From Prosthecobacter debontii (GTDB taxonomy: Bacteria > Verrucomicrobiota > Verrucomicrobiia > Verrucomicrobiales > Akkermansiaceae), in NCBI GenBank assembly GCA_945873125.1, contig CAMCBV010000010.1:1-64000 (forward strand): a DNA stretch of 64,000 nucleotides, given 5' to 3'. Position numbers and translations under genes: made by a program. Positions 31,514 to 39,482 of the stretch are shown here, piece by piece (within the stretch, counting starts at the first letter, position 1; every line of letters begins with the position of its first letter). The notes beneath the pieces are model-generated. The model searched no databases, was not told where the DNA came from, and was given only the letters and a program-made list of their open reading frames with translations.

Positions 31514-32323
31514 CTAGTTCGGAGCGGGTTTGGCGATAATCACTTCATCCCCCGGTTGGAAACGCACTCCTGGGGATAGCGAACTGAAATCAATATCAGC
31601 AATGGTCTGGGTCAGCTCGATGGCCGAGGGTTTCACGGTGCCAATCAGACGGCCCTCGCGCTTGATGAGCAGTCTGGTGTCCGGCATGAATCCGGAATTC
31701 GAGCCCGCGCCAATCACAAGAAATCCCCAGTCGTGGTTAACTGCCGTGACGCGTGCCTCGATCTCATTTTGAGCAATACGCAAGTCTCGGGCTTGGATAC
31801 GGCCATTGTAGCGATCGATTTCCGCGCGCTTGTCAGCAAGTTTTTTCTCATCTTTTGCGATCGATTCATCCAAACCCTTGTCCTTGCCCTGCTTGCCCTC
31901 AATCGAGGTAGTCAGAGTTTTGAAATCATCATTGAGAGTGCTAAGAGTGACTTCCAGGTTCACCTGAGCCAACTCCTGCTTGACTCCTTCCACCACTTGC
32001 TTGAGCTCACCGAGCTGAGTATCCTGAGTCGCCAGTTTCGTATCCAAGCCAACGACTTGGTTTTCAATCGAACCATTTTCATCTTTCAGATTAGTAACGC
32101 TTGATTGAGCAACTGCACGCTCACCCAATGCCGTTTCACGATTGCCTTCTTCAACTTTGATTTCCTTCAAGGCCGTGTCAATGTTTGCACTGACGATGAC
32201 AATGGTATTGTTCGTGTTGATCCTCAGATCTTGCAGCGCCTGAAATTTTTCAGTCTGACTGATCGTAAAGTATGCTGCCACCGCGGTAATGACGATCGCG
32301 AGAATGAGAGAAGCAAATTTCAT
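31514..32323 (-). CDS. Membrane-anchored coiled-coil protein with C-terminal MreC/FlgT-like beta domain (copy 2)
   Basis: 269 aa from the ATG at 32323 (MKFASLILAIVITAVAAYFT). One N-terminal TM, then a long coiled coil (about 30-195), then a beta-rich end domain: WGFLVIGAGSNSGFMPDTRL, LIKREGRLIGTVKPSAIEL, GDEVIIAK. The end domain resembles the barrel found in MreC and FlgT C-termini (pattern WGFVxIxxGxxxGxxxGxxLxVxRxGxxIGxxxV). It is paralogous in layout to the gene at 32389, with which it forms a tandem pair. It likely sits in the inner membrane facing the periplasm. Role unknown. Confidence 0.65.
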   Translation of the reverse strand: MKFASLILAIVITAVAAYFTISQTEKFQALQDLRINTNNTIVIVSANIDTALKEIKVEEGNRETALGERAVAQSSVTNLKDENGSIENQVVGLDTKLATQDTQLGELKQVVEGVKQELAQVNLEVTLSTLNDDFKTLTTSIEGKQGKDKGLDESIAKDEKKLADKRAEIDRYNGRIQARDLRIAQNEIEARVTAVNHDWGFLVIGAGSNSGFMPDTRLLIKREGRLIGTVKPSAIELTQTIADIDFSSLSPGVRFQPGDEVIIAKPAPN

Positions 32324-32388
32324 GGTGATGGGAATTTTTTTATGGGAAATGATGGAACGATTCAAGGAATGATTGGAATCTCAGTGAC

Positions 32389-33162
32389 TCATTTCTCGGG
32401 TGTGGGAACGACCTGATCTCCCACTCTTAAAGTCGTGTCTTCGCCAATCGAATCCGGCACGATACTGGCAGATGCGCTATTTCTCTCGACGGTGCTTACC
32501 AAGAGCTTACCAATCACTTTGCCATCACGTAAAACATCCAACGAAGAACCACCGGTTACGCCTGATTGATAACCACTCGCCAAGGTGACAAATCCCCAAT
32601 TGGGATAAATGTGATGAATTCTCGTTTTCAACGATGGCAAAGAACTGCCGCGACCAATGATTTCCAGGTTTTCCTTCAAGCGCCGCCCCAAATCTTCCGC
32701 GGCCGTGTTCTCCGCATTCAAATTTGCAAGATTCGATTCTTTTTTAGCAACAATCACGTCGAGCTCCTGGGATTGAATTCGCATGTCTTTCGATTTGGAA
32801 ATGAGCGTGGTTGGCTCGCCAACTAATAAGAGCGTGTTTTTCGTCTCCTCATACTCACGATCATTGGATGCGATTTTACGTGTCTTCGTCTCAACATCAG
32901 CCTTCAGCTTGTTGTTAAGTTCCTGCAATTTGCCCGCTTCCTCGATAGCCGCTCTTGTCTCTTCCTGAATCTTGGGAATCTCGACACGCAAATCAGCAAG
33001 GATGCCTTGTCTCAATTTCAGTTCGTCCTGATTGATTTTGAGGTTTCTGAGTGACGTGTTTTTTTTCTCAATTTCTTCCTTCATCTGCTCATTGTTTTTG
33101 TAAGAAACAAATGCCGATACGCAGAGAATGATAAATGTGAGTACGCTGAAAGTTGTCGCCAT
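32389..33162 (-). CDS. Membrane-anchored coiled-coil protein with C-terminal MreC/FlgT-like beta domain (copy 1)
   Basis: 257 aa. One TM at the N-terminus (FSVLTFIILCVSAFVSY), an extended coiled coil (about 22-175), and the end domain: NWGFVTLASGYQSGVTGGSS, LDVLRDGKVIGKLLVSTVE, GDQVVPTPEK. Same architecture as the gene at 31514, with low identity in the coil and clear motif identity (WGF, GS/GYxSG, IG) in the end domain. The two genes are 65 bp apart in one unit. No named family was recognised beyond the MreC/FlgT-like fold suggestion. Confidence 0.65.
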   Translation of the reverse strand: MATTFSVLTFIILCVSAFVSYKNNEQMKEEIEKKNTSLRNLKINQDELKLRQGILADLRVEIPKIQEETRAAIEEAGKLQELNNKLKADVETKTRKIASNDREYEETKNTLLLVGEPTTLISKSKDMRIQSQELDVIVAKKESNLANLNAENTAAEDLGRRLKENLEIIGRGSSLPSLKTRIHHIYPNWGFVTLASGYQSGVTGGSSLDVLRDGKVIGKLLVSTVERNSASASIVPDSIGEDTTLRVGDQVVPTPEK

Positions 33163-33324
33163 GGGTTTGTTTCTAAAGACTATGAAATCTGAAAGTGTTT
33201 CCAGCCTAATGACTAATCCGGTGACGGCAATCTCAAAAATGCTGAAAATTTTGATTTTTATCGGATTGGAATTAAAGCTTGGCTTTACAATTTGCCCACC
33301 TGCCCCAAGCGTCCGCGGCTACCG

Positions 33325-35055
33325 ATGAAATCCATTCTCAGAGTATTTTCCTACCTCAGGCGCTATCCCATGCTGGCCAGCCTGCAGCTCTTCTGTGCCT
33401 TTGGCATGACTGCCGCGCTTTTTGTCTTTCCAACCATTACGGGATACGCAGTTGATGAAATCCTTCCGAATCCTTCACGGCACGAGGAATTCCAATTTTG
33501 GGTCACGCTTACCTTGGTCGCATTCGGCATTCGTGAAGGCCTAAATGGCTTGAGAATTTTCATCAATAACCATTTCGAACAAAAAGTGATCTACGACATC
33601 CGCTCGGATCTCTATGGTAAAATCCAACTTCTGCCTCTCAGTTGGTTCGATACCCGCCGCACCGGCGATATCATGACCCGCGTCGTTGAAGACGTGACGA
33701 ATATGGAGCGTGTCCTCATCGACGGGATCGAACAGGGAATCATTGCCATCCTGCAGGTACTCGGCATCGGCGTCTACCTCTACATTCTCAATCCCGTGGT
33801 CGCCGGCTGGGCAACCCTACCCATTCCACTCCTCGCAGTCGGCGCGTGGATCTACTCCACCTGTGGGAGGGATCGATATCGGAACCAACGCGATGCTACC
33901 TCGGACATGAACTCGTTGCTGCATGACAACATTGCCGGAATTCGCCAAATCAAGAGCTACGCCGCAGAGACCGTCGAACACACCCGGTTTAATGAAGCAT
34001 CGGCAAAACTTCGCCAAGCCAGCCTCAGAATGATGTGCTGGTGGGCAGTCTATTCACCGGGAATGTCTTTTCTGCGTACCACGGGATACGTGCTGGTTCT
34101 GGCATTCGGAGGCTTGGCTGTCATGAACCACCAAATGAGTTTTGGCGATTTTACACGATTCCTCCTTTTTCTTTCGCTCTTTTACGAACCTATCGACCGA
34201 CTCAATTCTCTCAATCAAATGTTACTCTCAGGCAGATCGGCCGCAGACCGGGTTTTTGAGATTCTCGATGCGGAGGAAGAGCTTCATGCGACCGATGGCA
34301 AACCATTCATAGGACGTTCCGAGGGTAGTGTGGAATTCCGCAATGTCTCGTTTTCCTATCAGGATCAATCCACTCTGGAAAATATTTCCATATCCGCAAA
34401 ACCCGGACAAACTATCGCCTTGGTCGGAACTACCGGCGCCGGAAAAACGACTGTCTTATCCCTGCTCGCGCGGTTTTACGAAAAAGATGCGGGTGAAATC
34501 CTGCTCGACGGGGTCGAAATCGGCACACTCAATAAAAACTCCCTCCGCAACCAGCTCGCCTACGTTACCCAAGAGCCGTTTCTCTTCAATGGAACCGTCA
34601 GGGAAAACCTTGAACTGGCCAAACGCGGGGCGAGCGACGAGGAAATCTGGAAGGCCCTAAGCGCCGCAAACGGCGACCCATTCGTCCGTGAGCTACCCAA
34701 ACAACTCGATACGAATGTCGGCGAACGCGGCGTCAAACTTTCCGGCGGCGAAAAACAACGTCTCTCCATTGCCCGTGCTCTTCTGAAAGATGCTCCCATT
34801 CTTCTGCTCGATGAAGCCACGGCATCTGTCGATTCCGAAACCGAACGCCAGATCCAATCCGCACTCGATCATTTGATGGAAAACCGCACGGCGTTCGTCA
34901 TCGCACACCGTCTCTCCACCATCCAAAACGCGGATCGTATTTATGTGTTAGAAAAAGGCAAAGTCATTGAACAAGGCACCCATGAACAACTCCTCGCGGA
35001 AAACGGCAAATACGCCGAACTTTGCCGGAGATCGTTTTTGGCGGAGCAAGGTTGA
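33325..35055 (+). CDS. ABC exporter with fused membrane and ATPase domains (MsbA/LmrA type)
   Basis: 576 aa from the ATG at 33325 (MKSILRVFSYLRRYPMLASL). Six predicted TMs cover the first 300 residues. The ATPase has GTTGAGKTTVLSLL (Walker A), YVTQEPFLFNGTVREN (Q-loop), LSGGEKQR (signature) and ILLLDEATASVDS (Walker B). A homodimeric exporter of this type flips lipid A or exports drugs or lipids. The substrate is not given by sequence. A second exporter of the same class is at 55652. It converges on the rpsD operon across the terminator at 35125. Confidence 0.9.
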   Translation: MKSILRVFSYLRRYPMLASLQLFCAFGMTAALFVFPTITGYAVDEILPNPSRHEEFQFWVTLTLVAFGIREGLNGLRIFINNHFEQKVIYDIRSDLYGKIQLLPLSWFDTRRTGDIMTRVVEDVTNMERVLIDGIEQGIIAILQVLGIGVYLYILNPVVAGWATLPIPLLAVGAWIYSTCGRDRYRNQRDATSDMNSLLHDNIAGIRQIKSYAAETVEHTRFNEASAKLRQASLRMMCWWAVYSPGMSFLRTTGYVLVLAFGGLAVMNHQMSFGDFTRFLLFLSLFYEPIDRLNSLNQMLLSGRSAADRVFEILDAEEELHATDGKPFIGRSEGSVEFRNVSFSYQDQSTLENISISAKPGQTIALVGTTGAGKTTVLSLLARFYEKDAGEILLDGVEIGTLNKNSLRNQLAYVTQEPFLFNGTVRENLELAKRGASDEEIWKALSAANGDPFVRELPKQLDTNVGERGVKLSGGEKQRLSIARALLKDAPILLLDEATASVDSETERQIQSALDHLMENRTAFVIAHRLSTIQNADRIYVLEKGKVIEQGTHEQLLAENGKYAELCRRSFLAEQG

Positions 35056-35124
35056 ACCGTCTGGATAGCCGCGTCTTTGACCGGCTTCTTTCGATTTCTC
35101 AGCCAGCCAGAGACACGGCTCTCC

Positions 35125-35165
35125 AACAAAAAAACGCTCGGAGTTTCCTCCGAGCGTTTGTTGAA
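35125..35165. terminator. Bidirectional rho-independent terminator between the ABC exporter and rpsD
   Basis: A perfect 12-bp stem AAACGCTCGGAG / CTCCGAGCGTTT with a TTTC loop (35132-35159). A run of A precedes it (T-run for the minus strand, rpsD side). A shorter T-run follows on the plus strand. Confidence 0.9.
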
Positions 35166-35211
35166 TTTTTGATGGTTCGTTAATAAAGGCGACCGAAGAT
35201 CGCCAATCCGA

Positions 35212-35823
35212 TTAGCGGGAGTAAAGCTCGACGATGAGCTGCTCGTTGACGAGCGGATCAATCTCCGAACGCTCAGGAACGCGTGACATGGTCGCAACCA
35301 TGTTTTCGCGATCCACCTCAAGCCAATCCACAGATGGTACAGCTTGAGTCAAATCGAGCATACGAAGCGCAAGTTGCTGTGAAGACGGTTTAGCCCCGAC
35401 TTTGATCACATCGCCCGGTTTCACCTGATAACTCGGAATGTCAACGCAATGGCCATTCACAAGAACATGACCGTGGTTAACCATCTGACGAGCTGCTTGG
35501 CGGGAATTACCGAAACCAGCGCGGAAGCAGATGTTATCGAGGCGACCTTCAAGAAGCTGAAGCATCACCGTACCTGTGATCCCACGACGGCGAGCCGCTT
35601 CTTGATAGTAAGAACGAAATTGCTTCTCAAGAACTCCGTATTGGAAACGAAGCTTCTGCTTTTCTCCAAGCGCCACTGCATACTCGGATTTCTTTTTACG
35701 ACCCGCACGAACACCGTGCTGGCCTGGTGGAAAATTGCGGCGCTCCAAAGACTTGGATGGACCGAAAAGTGAAACGCCGAAGCGGCGGGAGATTTTGGTG
35801 CGGGGACCGGTGTAACGTGCCAT
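35212..35823 (-). CDS. rpsD: 30S ribosomal protein S4
   Basis: 203 aa, standard length. MARYTGPRTKISRRFGVSLF, then QLLEGRLDNICFRAGFGNSR QAARQMVNHGHVLVNG is the S4 RNA-binding domain, with DIPSYQVKPGDVIKV at its end. S4 nucleates 30S assembly on 16S rRNA and in many bacteria represses its operon. It is the last of rpsM-rpsK-rpsD and is followed by a terminator, so rpoA and rplQ, which often come next, are not here. Array H10 lies just upstream. Confidence 0.97.
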   Translation of the reverse strand: MARYTGPRTKISRRFGVSLFGPSKSLERRNFPPGQHGVRAGRKKKSEYAVALGEKQKLRFQYGVLEKQFRSYYQEAARRRGITGTVMLQLLEGRLDNICFRAGFGNSRQAARQMVNHGHVLVNGHCVDIPSYQVKPGDVIKVGAKPSSQQLALRMLDLTQAVPSVDWLEVDRENMVATMSRVPERSEIDPLVNEQLIVELYSR

Positions 35824-35829
35824 GATCTT

Positions 35830-35863
35830 GGAAAGTTAAGTGTTTAAATATTAAGGATTAAAC
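35830..35863 (-). repeat. Degenerate heptamer array H10 between rpsK and rpsD
   Basis: On the minus strand the units TTTAATC, CTTAATA, TTTAAAC, ACTTAAC and TTTCCAA lie in a 7-nt register and end a few bases before the rpsD start. The array overlaps the rpsK stop codon. Only some units fit the family consensus, so it may be a decayed member. Confidence 0.35.
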
Positions 35864-36466
35864 GCGACGCGCTTTCTTCGGGCGGCAGCCGTTGTGAGGA
35901 ATTGGAGTAACGTCACGAATCGAGAGAATTTCGAGACCCAAACCTTGGACGGCACGGACCGCGGACTCACGACCTGAACCAGGACCTTTGACGCGAACAT
36001 CAACTTCCTTGAGACCGTGACCCATGGCTTGGCGGCAAGCATCCTGCGAAACCACCTGCGCAGCATAGGCCGTGCTTTTACGCGAACCTTTGAAACCCAT
36101 TTTACCGGCACTTGACCATCCGATCGCATTACCACTCTGATCTGTCACACTCACAAGGGTGTTGTTGAACGTAGCGGTCACATGAACGATACCGCGCGAA
36201 ACGTTCTTCGAACCTTTGGCTTTGTGGATCTTGATTTCTTCTTCGCCACCACCAATTTCAGCGAAGATATCCTTCTTCTGCTCTTTTTTCGGTGCACCGT
36301 CTTGGACGGCGGACGTGTCAGCCTTCTTAGCTGCCTCTGCCTTCGCGGCAGGAGCCTCTATGCTTTGATCCGACTTCGCTGCAGCGGTAGCCGGGGTTTC
36401 GGGTTTAGCCTCGGCAGCGGGAACCGCTACTTCTTCAGCTTCTTGGTTGTTGGTTTCTTCGGACAT
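35858..36466 (-). CDS. rpsK: 30S ribosomal protein S11 with long N-terminal extension
   Basis: 202 aa, while S11 is normally about 125-130. The S11 core starts near residue 82 ([20 protein letters not shown]) and is complete to the end ([17 protein letters not shown]). Residues 1-80 form an acidic, Ala/Glu/Lys-rich extension (for example [19 protein letters not shown]) ending in [19 protein letters not shown]. No other start in this frame removes it except internal Met codons that would cut the core. S11 sits on the 30S platform, so the extension would protrude near the mRNA exit or E-site face (inference). Confidence 0.95.
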   Translation of the reverse strand: MSEETNNQEAEEVAVPAAEAKPETPATAAAKSDQSIEAPAAKAEAAKKADTSAVQDGAPKKEQKKDIFAEIGGGEEEIKIHKAKGSKNVSRGIVHVTATFNNTLVSVTDQSGNAIGWSSAGKMGFKGSRKSTAYAAQVVSQDACRQAMGHGLKEVDVRVKGPGSGRESAVRAVQGLGLEILSIRDVTPIPHNGCRPKKARRV

Positions 36467-36525
36467 ATGTCTTGATATAAAATGGAAGTTCTCGCTTCCG
36501 GAGAGTGGAACGTGAGCTCAATGGC

Positions 36526-36894
36526 TTACTTCTTAACACCGACGGTTTTCTTCTTACCTTTACGAGTACGGGCGTTGGTGCGGGTGCGCTGGCCCCGAAC
36601 CGGAAGACCGCGCTTGTGGCGGATACCACGATAGCAATTGATCGATGTGAGACGCTTGAGTTGAGATTGACGCTCACGGCGAAGGTCACCCTCAACCATG
36701 ATTTGCTCGGCTTGGATTACCTGAGCTATTTTCACCAACTGGTCTTCGCTAAGCTGACCCGTACGGATGTCCGGATCAATGCCGGCATGATCCAAAATGC
36801 GGCTCGCCAGCGGGCGTCCGATTCCGAACATATAAGTTAAAGAAGCCTCGATGCGCTTCTCATTGGGGATTTCGATACCTAGAATGCGTGCCAT
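36526..36894 (-). CDS. rpsM: 30S ribosomal protein S13
   Basis: 122 aa. [34 protein letters not shown] is the H2TH start, then [20 protein letters not shown] is the universal tail that touches the P-site. It is the first gene of the unit rpsM-rpsK-rpsD. Upstream, 36895-37126, there is no rpmJ or infA gene as in the standard alpha operon. The interval is divergent with moxR and shows no clear promoter. Confidence 0.97.
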   Translation of the reverse strand: MARILGIEIPNEKRIEASLTYMFGIGRPLASRILDHAGIDPDIRTGQLSEDQLVKIAQVIQAEQIMVEGDLRRERQSQLKRLTSINCYRGIRHKRGLPVRGQRTRTNARTRKGKKKTVGVKK

Positions 36895-37126
36895 GTTGTG
36901 AAGATTTTCGCGTGATTGTTGTGGAGCACCGATTCTTATCGGAAGCCCCGCGGGGCGGGTGATTTACCAGACTTCCACCCACTGGCAAGCCGGAAATGGA
37001 AAAATTCCTCGAAACGGACACAATTTTTATGATTTCCACGCTACCGTAAGGAAATTTTTATTTTTAAAGTATCACGCCTCGACAAAAACTAACACCTGCC
37101 TAACTTGACCAGAGCGCAATACATCC

Positions 37127-38185
37127 ATGGATAACCAAGCAGAAATCCCGGTCGAACCGGCCAAAGAAACCTTTTCGGAACCCTCCCTGACACAGCTGCC
37201 TCCGGACGATGTCGCTGCGATCGATGAATTAGGCAAAACCTACCAAGCTTTCCGTGCCGAACTCGCCAAAATCATCGTCGGCCAGGATGACGTCATTGAA
37301 AAACTGGCCATCGCCCTCTTCGCTCGCGGTCACGCCCTGCTCATGGGTGTTCCCGGCCTCGCGAAAACCCTACTGGTCTCCTCTGTCGCTCAGACTTTTA
37401 ATCTCTCCTTCAACCGCATCCAGTTCACACCAGACCTGATGCCCGCCGACATCACCGGCACCGACATCATCCAGGAAACCACCGGCGGCAAACGTGAGTT
37501 CGAATTTGTCCAAGGGCCTGTATTTGCCAACCTCCTGCTCGCAGATGAAATCAATCGCGCGCCAGCCAAAACCCAATCGGCGATGCTTGAGGCCATGCAG
37601 GAAAACAAAGTCACCGTGCTCGGCAAGACCTACACCCTAAAACCGCCGTTCTTTGTATTGGCCACCCAGAACCCGATTGAACAAGAAGGCACTTACCCGC
37701 TTCCGGAAGCACAACTCGACCGTTTCATGTTTCTCATCGAAGTGGAATACCCGACTGCCGCTGAAGAAAAGCGTATTGCCCGCGAAACCACCGGAGCCGC
37801 GAAACAAGCCCTCACCAAGCTCATTGACGGGGATAAGATCATCGCGTTCCAACAGTTGGTGCGCCGCGTTCCCGTTCCCGATCACCTTTACGACTACGCG
37901 GTCGAGATCGTCCGCAAAACCCGTCCCGGGCAAGCGGAATCTCCACAATGGATCAAAGATACCGTCGGTTGGGGCGCTGGTCCGCGTGCCGTCCAATATC
38001 TCATACTTGGCGCAAAAGCCCGCGCCGCACTCCGCGGCAACTACATGGCCTCCATCGAGGACCTAGAAGCCGTCGCTCCCGCCGTCCTCAACCACCGCGT
38101 CATCACCAATTTCGCCGCTGAATCTCAAGGCATGACTTCCAAAAAAATCGTCCAGAAACTGATTTCTGAGATGAAGGATAAGTAA
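37127..38185 (+). CDS. MoxR-family AAA ATPase
   Basis: 352 aa. The N-terminal 35 residues are Pro/Glu-rich. The AAA core has Walker A (MGVPGLAKTLL), Walker B (NLLLADEINRAPAKTQSAML), sensor 1 (VLATQNPIEQEGTYPLPEAQ) and a C-terminal lid (GPRAVQYLILGAKARAALRG). MoxR ATPases act as chaperones for vWA-domain partners, often encoded next to them. The partner genes DUF58 and BatA follow, but only after the inserted cassette at 38203. Confidence 0.93.
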   Translation: MDNQAEIPVEPAKETFSEPSLTQLPPDDVAAIDELGKTYQAFRAELAKIIVGQDDVIEKLAIALFARGHALLMGVPGLAKTLLVSSVAQTFNLSFNRIQFTPDLMPADITGTDIIQETTGGKREFEFVQGPVFANLLLADEINRAPAKTQSAMLEAMQENKVTVLGKTYTLKPPFFVLATQNPIEQEGTYPLPEAQLDRFMFLIEVEYPTAAEEKRIARETTGAAKQALTKLIDGDKIIAFQQLVRRVPVPDHLYDYAVEIVRKTRPGQAESPQWIKDTVGWGAGPRAVQYLILGAKARAALRGNYMASIEDLEAVAPAVLNHRVITNFAAESQGMTSKKIVQKLISEMKDK

Positions 38186-38202
38186 GCCCGCTGAAGGTTC
38201 CT

Positions 38203-38574
38203 GCTTTTTCTGACAAGGAGAGAGGAGGAACGGGAGAAGAGGAGAATCGAATGGAAATTCAGCTAATATATCCAAAAACTTACCGCAGCACTCTGGCTGC
38301 TATGGGTGCTCTTTCCTCTCTGATGGTGATGAGCATAAACATCGGAGGTTTTTCTCGTTTTTACGATCTTCTAACTAACTTAGGGATAATCTTTCTTCTC
38401 ATCGCGCTTGTCGCAATCGTAGCTACTTTGCCACTTCATAAACTTGAGCTACGTTGGATATTCATATTAGGAACCCTGATCGGTTTTCTTGGGGGATTTG
38501 GTATCGTTTTATATGCCACCATTAACATCTAACCTCCTCTCCTCCATTACCTCTTCCCTCTTGTAGAAAAAAGT
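38203..38574. mobile_element. Small cassette bounded by an imperfect inverted repeat
   Basis: The stretch 38203-38247 (polypurine, AAGGAGAGAGGAGGAACGGG and more) and the stretch 38530-38574 (polypyrimidine, CTCCTCTCCTCCATTACC and more) are imperfect reverse complements over about 45 bp. Both arms contain CTTTTTCT and ACAAG-type ends. They enclose a single 93-codon gene, and the interval is more AT-rich than its neighbours. It separates moxR from DUF58, which are usually adjacent. This is compatible with an inserted mobile cassette, but no transposase or target duplication is seen. Confidence 0.4.
38251..38532 (+). CDS. Small membrane protein in an inverted-repeat cassette
   Basis: 93 aa with about three TM segments: LAAMGALSSLMVMSINIGGF (about 14-33), LTNLGIIFLLIALVAIVATL (about 41-60) and WIFILGTLIGFLGGFGIVLY (about 69-88). 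The start codon is preceded by AGAGGAGAATCG, which contains a purine-rich ribosome-binding site. No family is recognised. The codon choice is more AT-rich than the moxR and DUF58 genes on either side, supporting a separate origin. Confidence 0.7.
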   Translation: MEIQLIYPKTYRSTLAAMGALSSLMVMSINIGGFSRFYDLLTNLGIIFLLIALVAIVATLPLHKLELRWIFILGTLIGFLGGFGIVLYATINI

Positions 38575-38582
38575 CCGCAACC

Positions 38583-39482
38583 ATGTCCGCCCACTCTTTC
38601 ATCGACAACGACCTTCTCTCCCGTCTCGGCTCTTTGCCGATCGAGTCGCGTGTGCCGATGATGGGTAACGTCGCCGGCAAGCATCGCTCGCCTCACCGTG
38701 GTTCATCGGTCGAGTTTGCCGAATACCGAAAATACGTTCCTGGCGACGATACACGCCGCCTTGATTGGAAGGCATTCGCCCGCTCGGACCGATTCTACAT
38801 CAAGGAATTCGAAGCCGACACCAATCTCCGCGCCTACTTCGTGATCGACGCCTCCGGATCGATGAATTTTCAAGGATCCGGACAAGATTCGAAAATTCAA
38901 TACGCCCGTCGCATCGCCGCCTCGCTGGCTTATCTTTTGGTCAATCAAGGCGATGCCGCAGGTCTCTCGATCTGTACCGACAAACTCCATCTCGAAGTCC
39001 CGCCTTCCCGCCGCGCCGCACATCTTGAACGCTTTTTCTCCACCATCGAAAAAGTCGAACCTGCCGGCGAAACCGGTCTGATTCCCGCTCTCCACACCAT
39101 CGCGGAAAAAATCGGTCAGCGGGCTTTTATCGTGATCCTCTCAGATTTCTTCACCGATACGGCAAAGCTCGCCGACGCGCTCCAGCACCTTCGCTATCGG
39201 AAACACGACATCTCTCTTTTCCATCTGATGGATCCCCAGGAAATCGGCTTTGAGTTCGACCGCCCTCACCGCTTCGTTGATCTCGAAGACAATACCGCTC
39301 TCGTCGTCGAACCAAACCTCATCTCCGACGAATACCACAACGCTCTCAACGAGTTTTTAAAAAACGTCCGCGACAAAGCGCACGACGCCAATGCCGATTA
39401 CCAACTCGTCACCACCGACACTCCGCTCGAACCGCTTCTTCGTGAATTTCTAACAGCCCGCCTCCCTAAGGCAAAACACTGA
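38583..39482 (+). CDS. DUF58/vWA-fold protein of the MoxR-BatA cluster
   Basis: 299 aa. The DUF58 core has KYVPGDDTRRLDWKAFARSD (the DDxRxIxWxxxAR motif), then AYFVIDASGSMNFQGSGQ, a metal-ion-dependent adhesion-like DxSxS site. The C-terminal third (VDLEDNTALVVEPNLISDEY) continues the fold. Such proteins pair with MoxR. The stop and start of the following BatA gene overlap at 39482. No signal or TM is seen, so it is cytoplasmic. Confidence 0.9.
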   Translation: MSAHSFIDNDLLSRLGSLPIESRVPMMGNVAGKHRSPHRGSSVEFAEYRKYVPGDDTRRLDWKAFARSDRFYIKEFEADTNLRAYFVIDASGSMNFQGSGQDSKIQYARRIAASLAYLLVNQGDAAGLSICTDKLHLEVPPSRRAAHLERFFSTIEKVEPAGETGLIPALHTIAEKIGQRAFIVILSDFFTDTAKLADALQHLRYRKHDISLFHLMDPQEIGFEFDRPHRFVDLEDNTALVVEPNLISDEYHNALNEFLKNVRDKAHDANADYQLVTTDTPLEPLLREFLTARLPKAKH

